The notes under the pieces: generated by a model
What the model saw: only the letters and a program-made list of their open reading frames with translations
Database searches by the model: none
What the model was told of the DNA's origin: nothing
Source: Rutstroemia sp. NJR-2017a BVV2
Taxonomy: Eukaryota > Ascomycota > Leotiomycetes > Helotiales > Rutstroemiaceae
Direction of reading: 5' to 3'
NCBI GenBank assembly: GCA_002946415.1
Contig: NJPS01000044.1
Span: 744,001-808,000 of the forward strand
Length of the DNA stretch: 64,000 nt
Position numbers and translations under genes: made by a program
In this document: positions 45,817 to 57,631 of the stretch, in pieces
How positions within the stretch are numbered: position 1 is the first letter of the stretch
How the letters are laid out: the number at the start of each line of letters is the position of its first letter

Positions 45817-47647
45817 ATGCCTATTCGAAATCTTAGGGATAACCTTGGTGCGTGTACCCCAATGTGATTCGAGCATTCCGGACCATCCTAACATAATGCT
45901 AGGGTGCTTGACTTGTAGAGGGGCTAGAGTGAAATGCCGCAAGCAAAAACCCATATGCGACCGTTGTGATCGGATGGGTAAGGAGTGTCATTATGCGGAG
46001 GCCGTCTCCAAAGGAGAAAAGAAGCGACGGCAACAAGAACTGATGGCGCAAAGATCACCTGTGAGGATACTGCCAGGTGGTCCGGAACCAATCGCCTTCC
46101 AACCCTTCGACGATGGAGATTCGAGTACTGTAAGACAAGAAAACGTGAATCCAGGTCTTCCTGCCTTGGGTATGATCGATACATGCCCCCCTGTGGAGCA
46201 TGATCTCATATCATCTTCTGCATTCCCTGACCTCGAAGCCGACAGTTCGGTAACGAACTTTATTGAAACATATTTCGCTGGGCTATCCAAATCTTACGAG
46301 CATCCCATACTTCAAGGCCTCGCAACCGAAGATGTTACCATACCCCGGAAAGATGAGTTCCCACTAAGAACCCAGCACAACATTATGATCGACTTTTCAT
46401 CTCAAGACGTGCCATCCCCTTTGCGACTTTCATCTTCTGAACGAGCGGCCATTGATCACTATAGAAACACACTATCGCATACCTTCACGACCAAAGACTC
46501 TATATGGTATACTCAACAGATCTACGTTCGCCTTGGTGCGCAAGATCCGTTGATATTGCACTTTCTACTTGCAATCTCACTGCGTGATTTACATTACCGA
46601 GATAAGGAAAACCATGAGCTCTCCACTCTCGCACAGACGCATTTCCGAGCAGGTATTGGTCGCCTGTTGATTGCAATTTCGGAAGATCAACCCTCACGTC
46701 ATCTGAGCGTTATGGCTGCGTTCTGGTTCTTGTATATGTTGGGATCCAGCACGATCCATGCAGGAATTGGTACGATGATGCTTTTAAGTCGTGTTGTTCG
46801 GGACTATATGCAAAAGCACGTATCAGGCTTTCTGTACCTCGATCAGGTGGGTGCACAACAACCAGGCCCTCGTTTGGATCAAGCGCTAGTCGCAAGTGTC
46901 ACCATTTGGATGTTCTACGCAGATGTAGGGTTTTGCTTTTGTTATCGCGGAGGGGATCTTGCTCGATATATCAGCAAAACTCCTGATTACATGTCAAATA
47001 TGGTTGAAATCAGCCGAGGCATTTTCAAACTAAACTGGGTAAAAGACTGCAATGACGATCAAGCTGTTGACCATGATCAGAATATAGAAGTTTTTGATAT
47101 TCTCTGGAAGTCCGCAGTTTTGTGCCAGGCAGTAAACGACCTCGATCAGGACTTACCAACGGACGAATTGGAACAACGATTCTGCGAGATCGAATATGCA
47201 TACTCTTGGATCTTCCAGCTTGCTACCATGGATTTTGAGCCTCGTCCACGATTCCTCATGAATGCTGATTGGGTCGTGAGCTATTTTTATGCTGTGCGCA
47301 TCTACAATTTCCGGTATTCTACGCGCATTGAGGACCCTAACTCAAGACCGAAGGTCATTAAGAAAGCACTCAAGTCGCTTCTGGCCATTGCTCACCGTGT
47401 GTCTTCGAAGAGTTATGAGGAGCATTTTGAGAGGCTGCACTGGCCGCTGTTCATGGCTGGACTCGAGACGTCAGATCCCATACACCGCGAGTGGATATTG
47501 GAGAAGTTTTCTTCCGGGAAGTTTAGGTCGGTCTTGGAGAGAGTGGTGAAGATTCAGCATCTAAGTGGAAGTAGAGTTGGGATGTCGTTGATTCGAGAGA
47601 TGTGCTCGGAGGAGGATACCCCGCGTGTTTCTTTTCTGGGGTTCTGA
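45817..47647 (+). CDS. Zn2Cys6 fungal transcription factor
   Basis: Preferred model: exon 45817-45847, 55-nt intron (GTGCGT donor, CTAAC branch, CTAG acceptor), exon 45903-47647, 591 residues. It reads MPIRNLRDNLGCLTCRGARV, with zinc ligands Cys12, 15, 22, 29, 32 and 39 in the canonical C-x2-C-x6-C-x6-C-x2-C-x6-C spacing. The alternative is a start at ATG 45896, giving MLGCLTC and 583 residues. The basic KGEKKRRQQEL linker and Ser/Pro stretch follow. The C-terminal two thirds form a helical fungal-specific domain (LSSSERAAIDHYRNTLSHTF, DPLILHFLLAISLRDLHYR, MAAFWFLYMLGSS) of the Fungal_trans_2 kind. It is a DNA-binding regulator of unknown targets; the divergent M20 gene is a candidate. Confidence 0.9.
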
Positions 47648-49507
47648 TGATGGCGTTCATGGGATTCTAGTGGTCTGTATTACATGTTCTTCGCTTGCCT
47701 GCTCTCCGGTTCGTTAGGATTGCAGGAGTAAACGGTCAGAGGCTGGTCCGGGTTAAGGGGTAGACGGCGCTACTCTTGAAGTGGGTTAGACTTACATTGT
47801 AAGCAGATGATACCAGAGTTGGTGGCTGAATCAGAATTAAATATCTGCATCAACTCTCGTCTGCATTCGGCATTCGGTCTTTAGTGATGCTGTAGCGAAA
47901 GGCTGGGCAGTCCTAGTGGATTGTTGTGTAAGCTGCAGCATTTTGATCTGCAATAATAGCCCCGAGTTCACAATCACCCTCTCCGGTCATTCACTTATGG
48001 AGGCGAACGTCTTTTGAATAGATCCAGTGATATCTCTGAACAGATAGGTCTTGGCTTTGTACCAAAGAAGGTTGGGTCACACTGGGTCGCACGAAATATC
48101 AGAAGTGTGGAGTATCGTGCATGAAGTGTGAAGCATCGTGCATGAAAGTTTGATACGGAGGTTCCTCGCGGCAGGCAGTGTACTTCCGTAGATTGAACAG
48201 AGGATCATTAAACGTGGAGTCGGTTTAGATTACCCCGCTTGTAAGCTGCGTTTCGTATATGGCAGGGGAACGAAATAACAATACAAGTAATTTTTATACG
48301 ATTGCGTCGTTTGCGGTCGTCGCGTAATGCCTTCACGGTCATCTCTAACGTCGCTATTGTTAGACTTTATTTCAACACATACACTCCACCTATTATTTAT
48401 TATGACTTATGACTTATTTGTGAATATCTCACGATTTTGGCTTGCGGTGGATCTGATTTTCCTAAGAGCTCGGCTACCGCTTGCAGTAATACTGTATGTC
48501 CAAGATCTGTTTGTATGGTGACGGTTTTCTTGGGATTGCCGTTTGAGTATATTCACTGTGCCTGATTCACATTCCCTCGGGGAGAGGGAGGTAAACGGCA
48601 GATAGCATGGCCGTAGCCATTGTTATAGGGTTCTTTTGGGAAAATAAAGCTGCCTTCTACTGCGGTCAGGCTTCTCAGCTTGTTCTGGAGTTGTTCTAAG
48701 TTGTTTTCAAGAAGCGACAGCAACCTTCCATACTCACAGAATCTCTCTCCCGTAGATATCTATATTGTAAGCCGTACCGAGCAGTGAGAATTCATGTCCT
48801 TTTTGGGCAATTTCAGCATCGTCTGCTCCCATTCTCTGCTCCCATTTGTCCGCTGCCCCGCCTCGTTCTTTTACTGTTTCTCACCGTGTACACTTTTCGT
48901 CTGATATATTTCCATACATCGTCACCTGATTGCTATTACGGCTTTTTCCTTTCTCCTCAGCAGTTTTGCCAATTTCCCCGTGCCGTATTGTTTAGGTCTC
49001 TGCCCAGTACCGCAGTATTCTTGTATTGTTCGCAATCTTTGAAACAAAACCATTCACTCTTATTCTTGCACACCATTCTCTCAATCCCTGCACTTCGCCG
49101 ATTCAGAGGCTATTCACATCCAGCATTGTTCGGTTGCAGGGGATAACAGCGTCCTGATACTGATATATATCTGGAGTTCTGAGATGCTGGCTTGCCGTTT
49201 GCTTCTTCGTTTGCATCTTCGTTTGCATCTCTGTTTGCTACCCTCACTCTTTACTTCAATCTACGATTCAAATTCATACACAGCAAAATATCCATTCACA
49301 ACTTCCTACATTCATCTTCGCAACTTTCCTGATCAATTTTATTCCGACGTCTTTCACTGGTCGCCGTGAGTTCACTACCTCTCATTCTCTGTTGACCTTC
49401 ATATATTCAATTACCTCCTGGAGGATATTGAATATTTCAGTCGCGCCGACTTCGAATCTTCGCAAATTCACCTTTGACTCGCAATCTAACGAAATTCACA
49501 GGTGAAA
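47648..49507. other. 1.9 kb spacer with long leader of the 49.5 kb gene
   Basis: No coding exon is supportable. It contains a 21-bp tandem repeat (48102-48143) and, from about 48780, a T/C-rich stretch with repeated TTCGTTTGCATC units (49200-49235). This resembles the long leader of a regulated fungal gene. Confidence 0.45.
48102..48143. repeat. 21-bp tandem repeat, two copies
   Basis: Units 48102-48122 and 48123-48143 (GAAGTGTGRAGYATCGTGCAT) match at 19 of 21 positions, in non-coding DNA. Confidence 0.9.
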
Positions 49508-51810
49508 ATGGAACAAGAAAGCTTCGTCAGGTAAATTTTACTCCTTCGTATGGCTGCTAACAAAAACTAATATTCACATTCTTAGATCGACCGGAACACC
49601 TGAGCAGGAAGGTGGTTACGCAGGTAGCGCCTACTCTGCAGATGGTCGCTGGGACGGCCGACAATTTTATCCAGAGGATGATGTCTCGCGTGCATCAGAG
49701 TCTCGAAGTGAGTCTCCTCTTGTGCGCGGAGGATATCATTGTATGTATAAGTCTGCCGATCATGCCCGGGAGGCTAAGGCCGCGCGCGTCAACGACCAAG
49801 TTCATTGCGCCAACCTTGCAGGAGCTCTGGGTATCCCTGAGGATCCCCACTTTCAAAAGCCCTACATTGAAAGCCTATATAATGCCTTCATGAGTGTCGC
49901 TACATCTGGACCATTTGAAATCATCGACAAACGTAGCAAAAATGATAGGTTGGCACAAGCGGCACAAAGAATCCGCGACAAGAAGTATCCCTCTTTCGCT
50001 GTTGAGGAAGTTTGCTGGGAAATCTTCGTAAGTAAAGTCTTCAATATGTCTCCTTCTACCTGGTCAGTTACTCTAACACATTCTTTGATAGGAAAAAGCT
50101 CAGCTGGCACAAGCTGGTGTCAAGTTGGTTGACTTGCATCATGGTGCCAAGTTCCAAAGCCATACTCCTTATGCTACATTTAATGATCGTTGGGACGCCA
50201 TTGTTGATAGTTGCCGTGTAAGTACGATCTTATCAAACTGTGGGAATTTTACTAATGCATATAATTTTAGCGGTCCAAGGCTTTATGCAAGATGAACCTT
50301 GATCCATCTTTCATCGATCGTTTCGTCTGCAATCCAGAGGCTGAATACAAGGTAAGTGTTGATCGAAGTTCCATTCTATGTCGACAACATGCGTCTAACT
50401 ATATCTTTACAGATGAAGGTCAACAACAAGAAAATAAACGCGCAAAGAGACGAGCAGAATGAGATCGGCAGAACTTTTCTAAGCAGCGGGCTGGGAAAAC
50501 AAGATGCTCAACAACTCGTTCAAAGCACTAGAAGAGAAGATGCCGACGAGGATGATAGTGCTACTCGCCCTCCTAGTCGCCGAGCCGGCCTTTCTGATGC
50601 TGCACCACCGGCCACGCCCCTCACACCGGCTACGCCAGCCACTAAAGCCAGGCCAACTCGTGGAACTAGCGCAAAGCGTAGAAAGGACTGGAACAGCGAC
50701 ACAGAGGATAGTGATGATGACAGCGAGTATGTCGGTTCAGCATACAGATCAAGTGCCAAACCCGTACGCCGCTCTTCCCGTCAAGCGGCATCTTCAAAGC
50801 CTCAAGCCATGAGCAACGATAAACCTCAACTATCCTCCCCATCTGTTCGCACAGGTGCAGGCGCAGAACATCGTCGTCTTGCCATAGTGGCTCCTCACAA
50901 CGCCAATGCATATAACCGAGACCACGACGAGTACAAAAGAATTATATTCAAGCTTCTCGATGTGGACGAATCTATTTTCAAATTGAACGACTACGATCTT
51001 GAAACGCTTCGTACTTATGCACGTGCATACAATGAGGCTTACATGGGCACTCGATATCGTTTCCCCGGACTGCTTAACTACACGGTAGAGGGATACATGG
51101 CATCTGATGGTACAAAGGCTTACGAGCATATTGCTGTTGTGCATAGGGCTCTGTTGCCTCTTGCAGTTGCTCGAGGTGATCTCAACGAGAACAGTGAATT
51201 GAATGAAAACGGCAACAGAACTTTCAAGGCCAGAACAAGTGTTGAACGCCAAGCTCTTGGGATGGTGGCCAATAAGTTCGGCATTCACACCACTTACTCC
51301 GTCATTCAACCTCCCATCTTACGCTCGCAGTACCAACAAAATGGCAAAGGTGCACACGCGGATGGACTCCCACAAAACGGGAACATGGCAAATGAAGACT
51401 ATCGCTCTGAGTACACGGGGAGCCAAAGTAGCCAAAGTTTCGACCAATATGATCACCGTCCACACCAAACAGCTGAGCAGCAACATCATTCCGCCGCCTA
51501 TCAAGCCGATTTCAAGCCTCATCATAGTCCAAACATGTTCAGCCGTCAAAACTTCAACCAAAACTCCCCATATGAATGTACCAATTCACGCCATGAGCCC
51601 AGATTGTTTGAGAGACAGCCGTTTGCAACTCATACGGAACAGTTTATCCCTGGTAGTAGCTATCAGATAGGTACCGGTCAAAGTAACCAAGGTTATCACG
51701 GCCACAATTACTCTACCTATAGCAACGGCAGTAGCCACGAAGGTTCTCAATATCCAGATCCAGAGCAATACGTTGCGAATCAGTTCTACCAGAATCAGAG
51801 CAGCATTTAA
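49508..51810 (+). CDS. Unrecognised conserved-looking protein with Gln/Asn/Ser-rich tail
   Basis: Five exons (49508-49530, 49586-50027, 50092-50217, 50271-50351, 50413-51810) give 689 residues. I do not recognise a named domain. The region at about 75-215 is compact and Trp/Cys-containing (PYIESLYNAFMSVATSGPFE, EEVCWEIFEKAQLAQAG, ATFNDRWDAIVDSC, CKMNLDPSFIDRFVCNPEAE), broken by three well-formed introns, and reads like a conserved module. A basic Ser/Thr/Pro linker (KPVRRSSRQAA, TSAKRRKDW) suggests nuclear location. A second folded block (about 385-500) has NDYDLETLRTYARAYNEAYM and RYRFPGLLNYTVEGYM. The last 180 residues are Gln/Asn/Ser/Tyr/His-rich and probably disordered. A regulatory or RNA/chromatin role is possible but not shown. 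Confidence 0.85.
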
Positions 51811-53081
51811 GACTCTCGGTCGTCGCCAAATTTGGCCTGATTTGCTACCTCGAACCTCGACACACCCGTTCACGTTCTTCCAATCCCGGCCATCCAAGAA
51901 TGGAGTTTCACGAGCTATTTCTGCCAATATTTGCATATGACGAACGTTACAGATCTGTCCATGGTTTGAAACATATTGCCAGACTTTCATTGGCTAGACT
52001 GCTCAGTACTTGCGCTTTCATTTTCACATCGGATTACAGACTTCTCCTTGGATTACTTGCTTCGAATTCGTACACCACTCCTCTTCAGGATAACCAAATT
52101 TCAGTACACACCAGCTTTCAGCATATGAAGTGTTCAGCAATATCCTGGGTGTCTGGTCTACAACCTGCATAAGCATGGCGTTTTTCAAACCGTACGTACC
52201 GCCTGCTTGCTTGCTTGGCATGGCATCTCGAACATGGCATGGTATTTTGACGGTGATGGATTATCTCAACTTCTTGGGCTGAGCTTTCTCTATCTGCATG
52301 CATGGTGTTCGGTGGCTGGCAGATACCCCCATTTGTCTTCGGCGTTCCTTAGGGACGTTTACTCAAATTATCGATGTTTTCTCGTTTCTCTTTTCTATTG
52401 GGTACTTAGCATACTTTCGTTACATTTTAGCTAGGTGCATCCGTCTAAATATAAAATGGACATATATTGTCACCAACTACTTTCCTTTGCAGTGATTTGT
52501 GAATGTATAGATGATGAGATCAATGGCTGCTTTAAATTCATTACAGTAAGGGGATTAGATCACGACGAGTTCGATTCACTCAGTAATGGTCAGTATTCTT
52601 ACCAAATAAGATCTTCATATGAGACGAATAGCTTGTAAGGGGGGGAGATGAGGAAGAAGACGAAGTTTAGCATTGTGATCGTTACACCGGAATGCACACA
52701 CCATCCAGTCCATCATATTTGTATAAGTATTCAGACCTGTATAACCTTGCTTAAGAACTAGTTTTGGATTGCATACTTAATAAGTATTATGAGTATAATA
52801 AGTATCATGAGTATTAAGTCGTTGATTCCTAACAAATTCTGCTTTCCTACTTGATTTATCATCGTGACACCAAAATCCCATCCTCCCTCCTTTCTCGACG
52901 TTCCACAATTCATCGCTAAAGCACACCCCATGCCACAGCGCCATTGAACGTCGTTTAGCGATGATCTGCACGCCTCGCACCGCCACACCTAACCGTGCCG
53001 ACCCAAGTCCAGCCAAACAATTTCCACCTCAGAGCCTCAACCCAAGCTTCCACACCACACCCACGCATCGCATCACCCAGC
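51811..53081. other. Spacer before XAP5
   Basis: 1271 bp. Contains an 18-bp tandem repeat (52779-52814) and the XAP5 promoter. Frames 51900-52172 and 52207-52434 (+) lack coding signals. Confidence 0.5.
52779..52814. repeat. 18-bp tandem repeat, two copies
   Basis: AATAAGTATTATGAGTAT and AATAAGTATCATGAGTAT differ at one base. They are flanked by CTT and TAAG, giving an imperfect inverted frame CTTAAT...ATTAAG. Confidence 0.9.
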
Positions 53082-54367
53082 ATGTCATCCAACCCGCCCT
53101 CTCGCACCTCAACCCCCAATCCGCGCTTCACCTCGCAATCCAAAACCGCCGAAGACCTCCTCAGCACGCAGACCGTCGGCCTCGTCGCGCTCTCGGATTT
53201 CCGCAAGCGCCGCGCCGAGGCCCTCGAGCAGAAGGAGCGCGATGCGCATGATTTGATGAATGGGGGTGCAGCGGGGACGCCGGGGAGTGTTACGCCGGAC
53301 GGGTGAGTTTGTTTTGTTTTGTTTATTTCCTTGGGAGGGGAAGTGCGAGAACAGAGCTAATAGCATTAGTACAGTGCATCCACACCCAAAGACAGCAGCA
53401 ATAGCGCATCCGTAAAGAAAAAGAAACGCAAAATTGGCACACCCAAACTCTCGTTCGGCGTGGAGGACGAGGACGGCGGAGACGAAAGCACCGAAGCGAA
53501 TACACCGATCGAGTCGCGATCCCGCTCGGGAACGCCCAGCACCGGGTTGGGTTTGGAGAAGAAGAAAATAGGCATCAACAGCAATGTCGCGGTAGCGCCT
53601 AAAGCACTTACGAAATCCGCACTGCTGAAAGAAGCGCAGACGAGGGAATCGCTGCGCAAGGAGTTTTTGCAGATCCAGGAGGCGGTTAAGGCGACGGAGA
53701 TCGCGATCCCGTTTGTGTTTTATGATGGGACGAATATTCCGGGGGGAGTGTGTCGAGTGAAAAAGGGAGATTTTGTGTGGGTGTTTCTGGATCGGTCGAG
53801 GAAGGTGGGCGCGGAGTTGGGGGTGGGCGAGAAGGCGAATAGTAGTAGGGAGTGGGCGAGAGTTGGAGTGGATGATTTGATGTTGGTGAGAGGGAGTTTG
53901 ATTATTCCTCATGTGAGTTTATTCTTCTTTATTTTTCTTGATTCTGCGCGCTTGGGAGATGGGTGAATGATACTGATTGCAATTTCTAGCATTACGATTT
54001 CTACTACTTCATCATAAACCGGACGCTTGGCCCTAATAACCAGATCCTCTTCGAACATAGTTCCGAACCTCCTACAACTGCGAACCCGCTGAACGCTAGT
54101 GGATCTGATTCCCCAGTCCCAGAATCATACAATCCCCTCTCGCGCCCTTCCGCCTCTGGTTCCGGCTCTAAGGCCCCTGCGATCAAGACTTCTGACTTGG
54201 AGGGATATAATGATGATCCGACGTTTACGAAAGTCGTCGATAGACGGTGGTATGAGAGGAACAAACATATCTTCCCGGCAAGCGTGTGGCAGGAATTTAA
54301 TCCCGAGAAGGATTACCAGAAGGAGGTTAAGAGAGATGCGGGTGGGAATGCATTTTTCTTCTCGTAG
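53082..54367 (+). CDS. xap5: XAP5/FAM50 family nuclear protein
   Basis: Three exons (53082-53302, 53375-53912, 53990-54367) give 378 residues. XAP5/FAM50 proteins are nuclear, associate with the spliceosome and in fission yeast bind chromatin to limit noncoding transcription. The N-terminal helix holds GLVALSDFRKRRAEALEQKE. A basic patch VKKKKRKIGTPKLSF follows, then the family core TKSALLKEAQTRESLRKEFL, IAIPFVFYDGTNIPGGVCRV, KKGDFVWVFLDRSRK and, across the last junction, LIIPHHYDFYYFIINR. The terminal part has TKVVDRRWYERNKHIFPASVWQ-type sequence (EFNPEKDY). The introns are 72 and 77 nt. It shows a strong C-to-G composition flip between exon 1 and mid exon 2. Confidence 0.94.
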
Positions 54368-54630
54368 TGGACAGGGTTTGCGCGATGGGAGATGGATATT
54401 TCTCCTTTTGCGAGTACGCTCGCCTTGGGGGCGGTGGAGAGTCGGAGAAAGAAAGAAGGGTGATAGAATCTGTATAGAGAATAAATTGTTAGCTAGATAC
54501 CCCTTGAGAACCAGCCCAAGAGAACCGATGAAAAATATCTTCCTTACCTATCCATCCCAATTCTCTCTCTTACTTCCTTCCCCTTAATATCCACCCTCCA
54601 ATCCCATTACCACATCCCTTCCCTTCCCTT

Positions 54631-54672
54631 CCCTTTCCCCAAACCCTTTCCCCAAACCCTTTCCCCAAACCC
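54631..54672. repeat. 13-bp tandem repeat CCCTTTCCCCAAA x3
   Basis: Three perfect units at 54631-54643, 54644-54656 and 54657-54669, plus CCC, preceded by CCCTT repeats. The pattern is telomere-like in look but is not the fungal TTAGGG repeat. Confidence 0.92.
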
Positions 54673-54683
54673 ATCCCTCCACC

Positions 54684-55016
54684 TCATCTCCAAAGCAACC
54701 ACCCCATCCCCAACACCAGCAGCCACCCAGGCCAGAAGAAAAACAGCGCAAGCGGGTTCCCGACCCCGAACATGAACAACGCCACTTCAAACGCCAGTTT
54801 GCGGTGCAGCTTGTCGACGAACCGGTACGAGACGCTGAGCGTGCTGGACAGGATTATGTAGAGCGTGAGGTAGAGGGTGGAGAGCGTGATGGGGTTTTTG
54901 GAGAGGGCGGAGAGGGGGGAGAGGAGCGTTGAGAGGGGCGATGGGAGCTGCGAGGAAGAGGGAGAGGGGGAGGGGGATTGAGGTTTGTGGAGGGTGCGTG
55001 GTGCGTGGAGGGACAT
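54684..55016 (-). CDS. Small three-span membrane protein, unknown
   Basis: A single exon of 110 residues starts at ATG 55016 (MSLHAPRTLHKPQS); the frame is open further upstream but that part looks non-coding. The first 35 residues are Ser/Pro/Leu-rich. Hydrophobic segments follow at about 40-62 (ITLSTLYLTLYIILSSTLSV), 72-92 (FEVALFMFGVGNPLALFFFW) and 94-108 (PGWLLVLGMGWLLW). The RFVDKLHRKLAFEV stretch between spans suggests a real folded protein. I do not recognise the family. It shares the composition flip of its neighbours, which supports it being an old gene of this locus. Confidence 0.6.
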   Translation of the reverse strand: MSLHAPRTLHKPQSPSPSPSSSQLPSPLSTLLSPLSALSKNPITLSTLYLTLYIILSSTLSVSYRFVDKLHRKLAFEVALFMFGVGNPLALFFFWPGWLLVLGMGWLLWR

Positions 55017-56594
55017 GGTGGTTGTGGTGTGGTTGTCGTGTTGCTTGTGTGTTTGTGGGTATGGAACTTTGAATTCCTTCGCAGTGTGAAGAGAAGAGGT
55101 GAAAGTGATGTTCTTGCTTTGCTTTACACCGGAAAATAAAAGTCCAATATGTAAATAAAAGGAGAGGAAATCGAGCAACTAAGACCGAGCGTTGAAGTCA
55201 AATACGGAGTATGTTGGTTGCTTGGTCGATAGATTGATGTGGACGTGGATGGATTCCTTGATGATGTAACAGGGTCCTGCTTAAGTTTGTTGTCGGTCTG
55301 GGCTATGTTTTGTAGGTAAGTTATCTTTAAGTTATGGTAATCTTAGAAATGCGTCGGTACGTAGATATATATATATCTTCAAACTCGAGGAGTACTTATA
55401 CATAGAAACTAAAAATGGCAAAACGAGTAAAAGAACAGGGTACAAGCACGGAGCAAGAAATACCTTGTACGAAATACTCAGCACATTCTAGCATTCGATT
55501 GCCGGCCGGTTGTTTCCATGCAGGAGAGAGCCAGCCACGCGCATGTGCATGTGAAATTCGATCCCCATTCCTTTCTTTCCCTTCCCCTTCCCTATCCTGT
55601 CGTAGCGGTCAAGTTATGATTGGGCAAAGCCGTGGAGCAGAGGCAGGGTCGAGAAGAAATCTCGAATTGGGCGCCATGGTTGGTTGGCAGGATGACGCGG
55701 ATCCACTCTTCCTGCTTTGCAGGGGTAACGAGCAAGCGTGGAACTGATGGATGGGATTTTTATGAGGTAATTGTTTGGGCGGTTTCCAAGGAATTTTGGT
55801 TACATTTCGGTGCTTTGAAGTACCAAGTGAGTAACGTGATGCCCCGGACACGGATTATGATGGCATTTCTGAGACGGAAATGACGATGTAGGGAGGGGTT
55901 CGAGTGGGAATTGGGGGAGGGGAATATGAGATGTGATGTTGGGGTTTGCGTTACGGTACAAGTACAATTCGTGTGCGGAGTACTGTATGACAGTGTCTGT
56001 ACGAGAATAGCGAGAGGGGCGAGAGGGGCGAGGTTGGAGATTGATTACTGTGCTTCTAGTAGAAGTACAAGCCCGACGCATGCCCGGTAGATCCTGTGCG
56101 GGGGACGCAGAATGTTGTGAGCGTGTAGAAGACAGAGATTGATACTGGTTACATTGGTGCTACTTACTCGCACACATTGCAAGTCGCAACACCTCAAAGA
56201 GGTCTTCCGGTCTTTCAACGGTCGGGACGGTACGCCTGTATAAGCGAATAAAAGGGGAGTCCGAGGTGCATGTGGGGTGTGGGATTGGTTCGTGGGGGTT
56301 CGGGCATTTGGGAGATAGAAAATGATTTTATATTCGGGAGTTTGCAGTCCACCAAAACTAGTCATTCATCCATTCATGAAACGCTAGAGAATCCTTCTTT
56401 AGGTGCTTATCGTGCGTCTGCGTGTGATATCGTATGCATCGTCGAATCGTGGTCGTAAAATCGTCCCGGCCAATGTGTCCATGTGTACTTCCACATGGCC
56501 AATGTCCTCGCTCTCGACCTCACCTGGTTCTCTACCTACCCCTCATTCATCCATCAACATCCTCCCGTCGTTCTCCCCCCTCACTTAACCCTAC
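55017..56594. other. Spacer between small membrane protein and TTC1
   Basis: 1578 bp, no supportable gene. A TATATATATA run sits at about 55366 and a GGGGCGAGAGGGGCGAG duplication at about 56015. The left part must hold the promoter of the 54684 gene. Confidence 0.5.
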
Positions 56595-57631
56595 TCACGA
56601 ACCCCCCTGATTAAAATTCATACTATACCCCCCCGTCTTCTCATCCTTCACCATCTGAAAATTATCTGTAGATAATCCAAACGGCTTCAGTATGCCATTT
56701 CCGAGCTAGAGACCCCAAGAAACACACCCGTAAGCCTTCAATGAAAATTAAGCAAGACTTACACATATCGGCCAAACTAACCTGTTTCAATGTCCCCATC
56801 ATCTCGCCCATTTCGCGTTCCTGTGCGGCTTTGGTCCTGGCGGGAAGAAGGCGTAGTTGTGTTTTTACGAGTTGTCGGTCGCTGGTTGAGAGGTTGTTCA
56901 TGCTTGAGAGGAGCTTGTAGTCTGGATTTGGTGGATGGATTAGCCTTCTGGAGGGGTGATTTGGTGCTGCGTGAATGGGAGATATGGAAACAATACCTTC
57001 TTCAGCACCCTGCAAGCTAGCCCACCCATCCTGTTCACTCCTCGCCCTCGCTCTCCTCATCAAAGCCTTCGCTCTAATCCTCTCAATATCCGTCTCCCTC
57101 TTTCCCCTCTCACTCGTATCCTCCGCCTTCGTAGCCCCCTCACTTACAATCTCCTCATCAGCCTCCTCTTCCTCTTCCACTTTCTTCTCCACCCCTTCTC
57201 CCTTCTCCTTCTTCTGCAACCTATCCAATCCATCCAGCGCCGCGCTCGCCGCCTTCACCGCCTCTTTCCAATCCTCCAGTTTCAAATGACATGCCGCGAT
57301 GTTGCTTTTCAGCACCGCGATCTCGTAGTCTAGGTAATTTGGGCAGCTGGATAGAGCTTTGTCATATGTTTCGATGGCATCTTGGAAGGAGGATTTGGCG
57401 AATAAGGCGTTGGCGGAGGCTTTTTGCGCGTTGGATTCGTTCAGTAGTTCCTGTGATGTGCAAACGTTTGGTTAGACTGCGATGTCATTATAAATAAAGA
57501 TGGATGGTTTGCAAGATGATACGTACAGCTTCTTCTTCGGGAGAGAATTTAACAATCTCTTCCGGTTCGGCAGGTTCAGCTGAGGAGCCATCGTTCGGTT
57601 TGCGCTGGAATCGCTCGGTGCGTGTCGTCAT
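56595..57631 (-). CDS. TPR protein of the TTC1 type
   Basis: Four exons (57631-57527, 57450-56997, 56921-56782, 56705-56595) give 269 residues. Tetratricopeptide helices read as [39 protein letters not shown] and [20 protein letters not shown], then after a Glu/Lys-rich insert [19 protein letters not shown]. The C-terminus [20 protein letters not shown] and [12 protein letters not shown] is diagnostic of TTC1-like proteins, which act as Hsp90/Hsp70 co-chaperone adaptors. The Lys and Arg of the carboxylate clamp lie in AKALMRRA. The acidic insert (about 100-140) interrupts the repeats. The introns are 75-76 nt. It is divergent from the HAD phosphatase. Confidence 0.9.

Noticed and set aside
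50356..50412. Start of the 49.5 kb gene at 50356
   Set aside because: This is intron sequence; four upstream exons with consensus splice sites join in frame.
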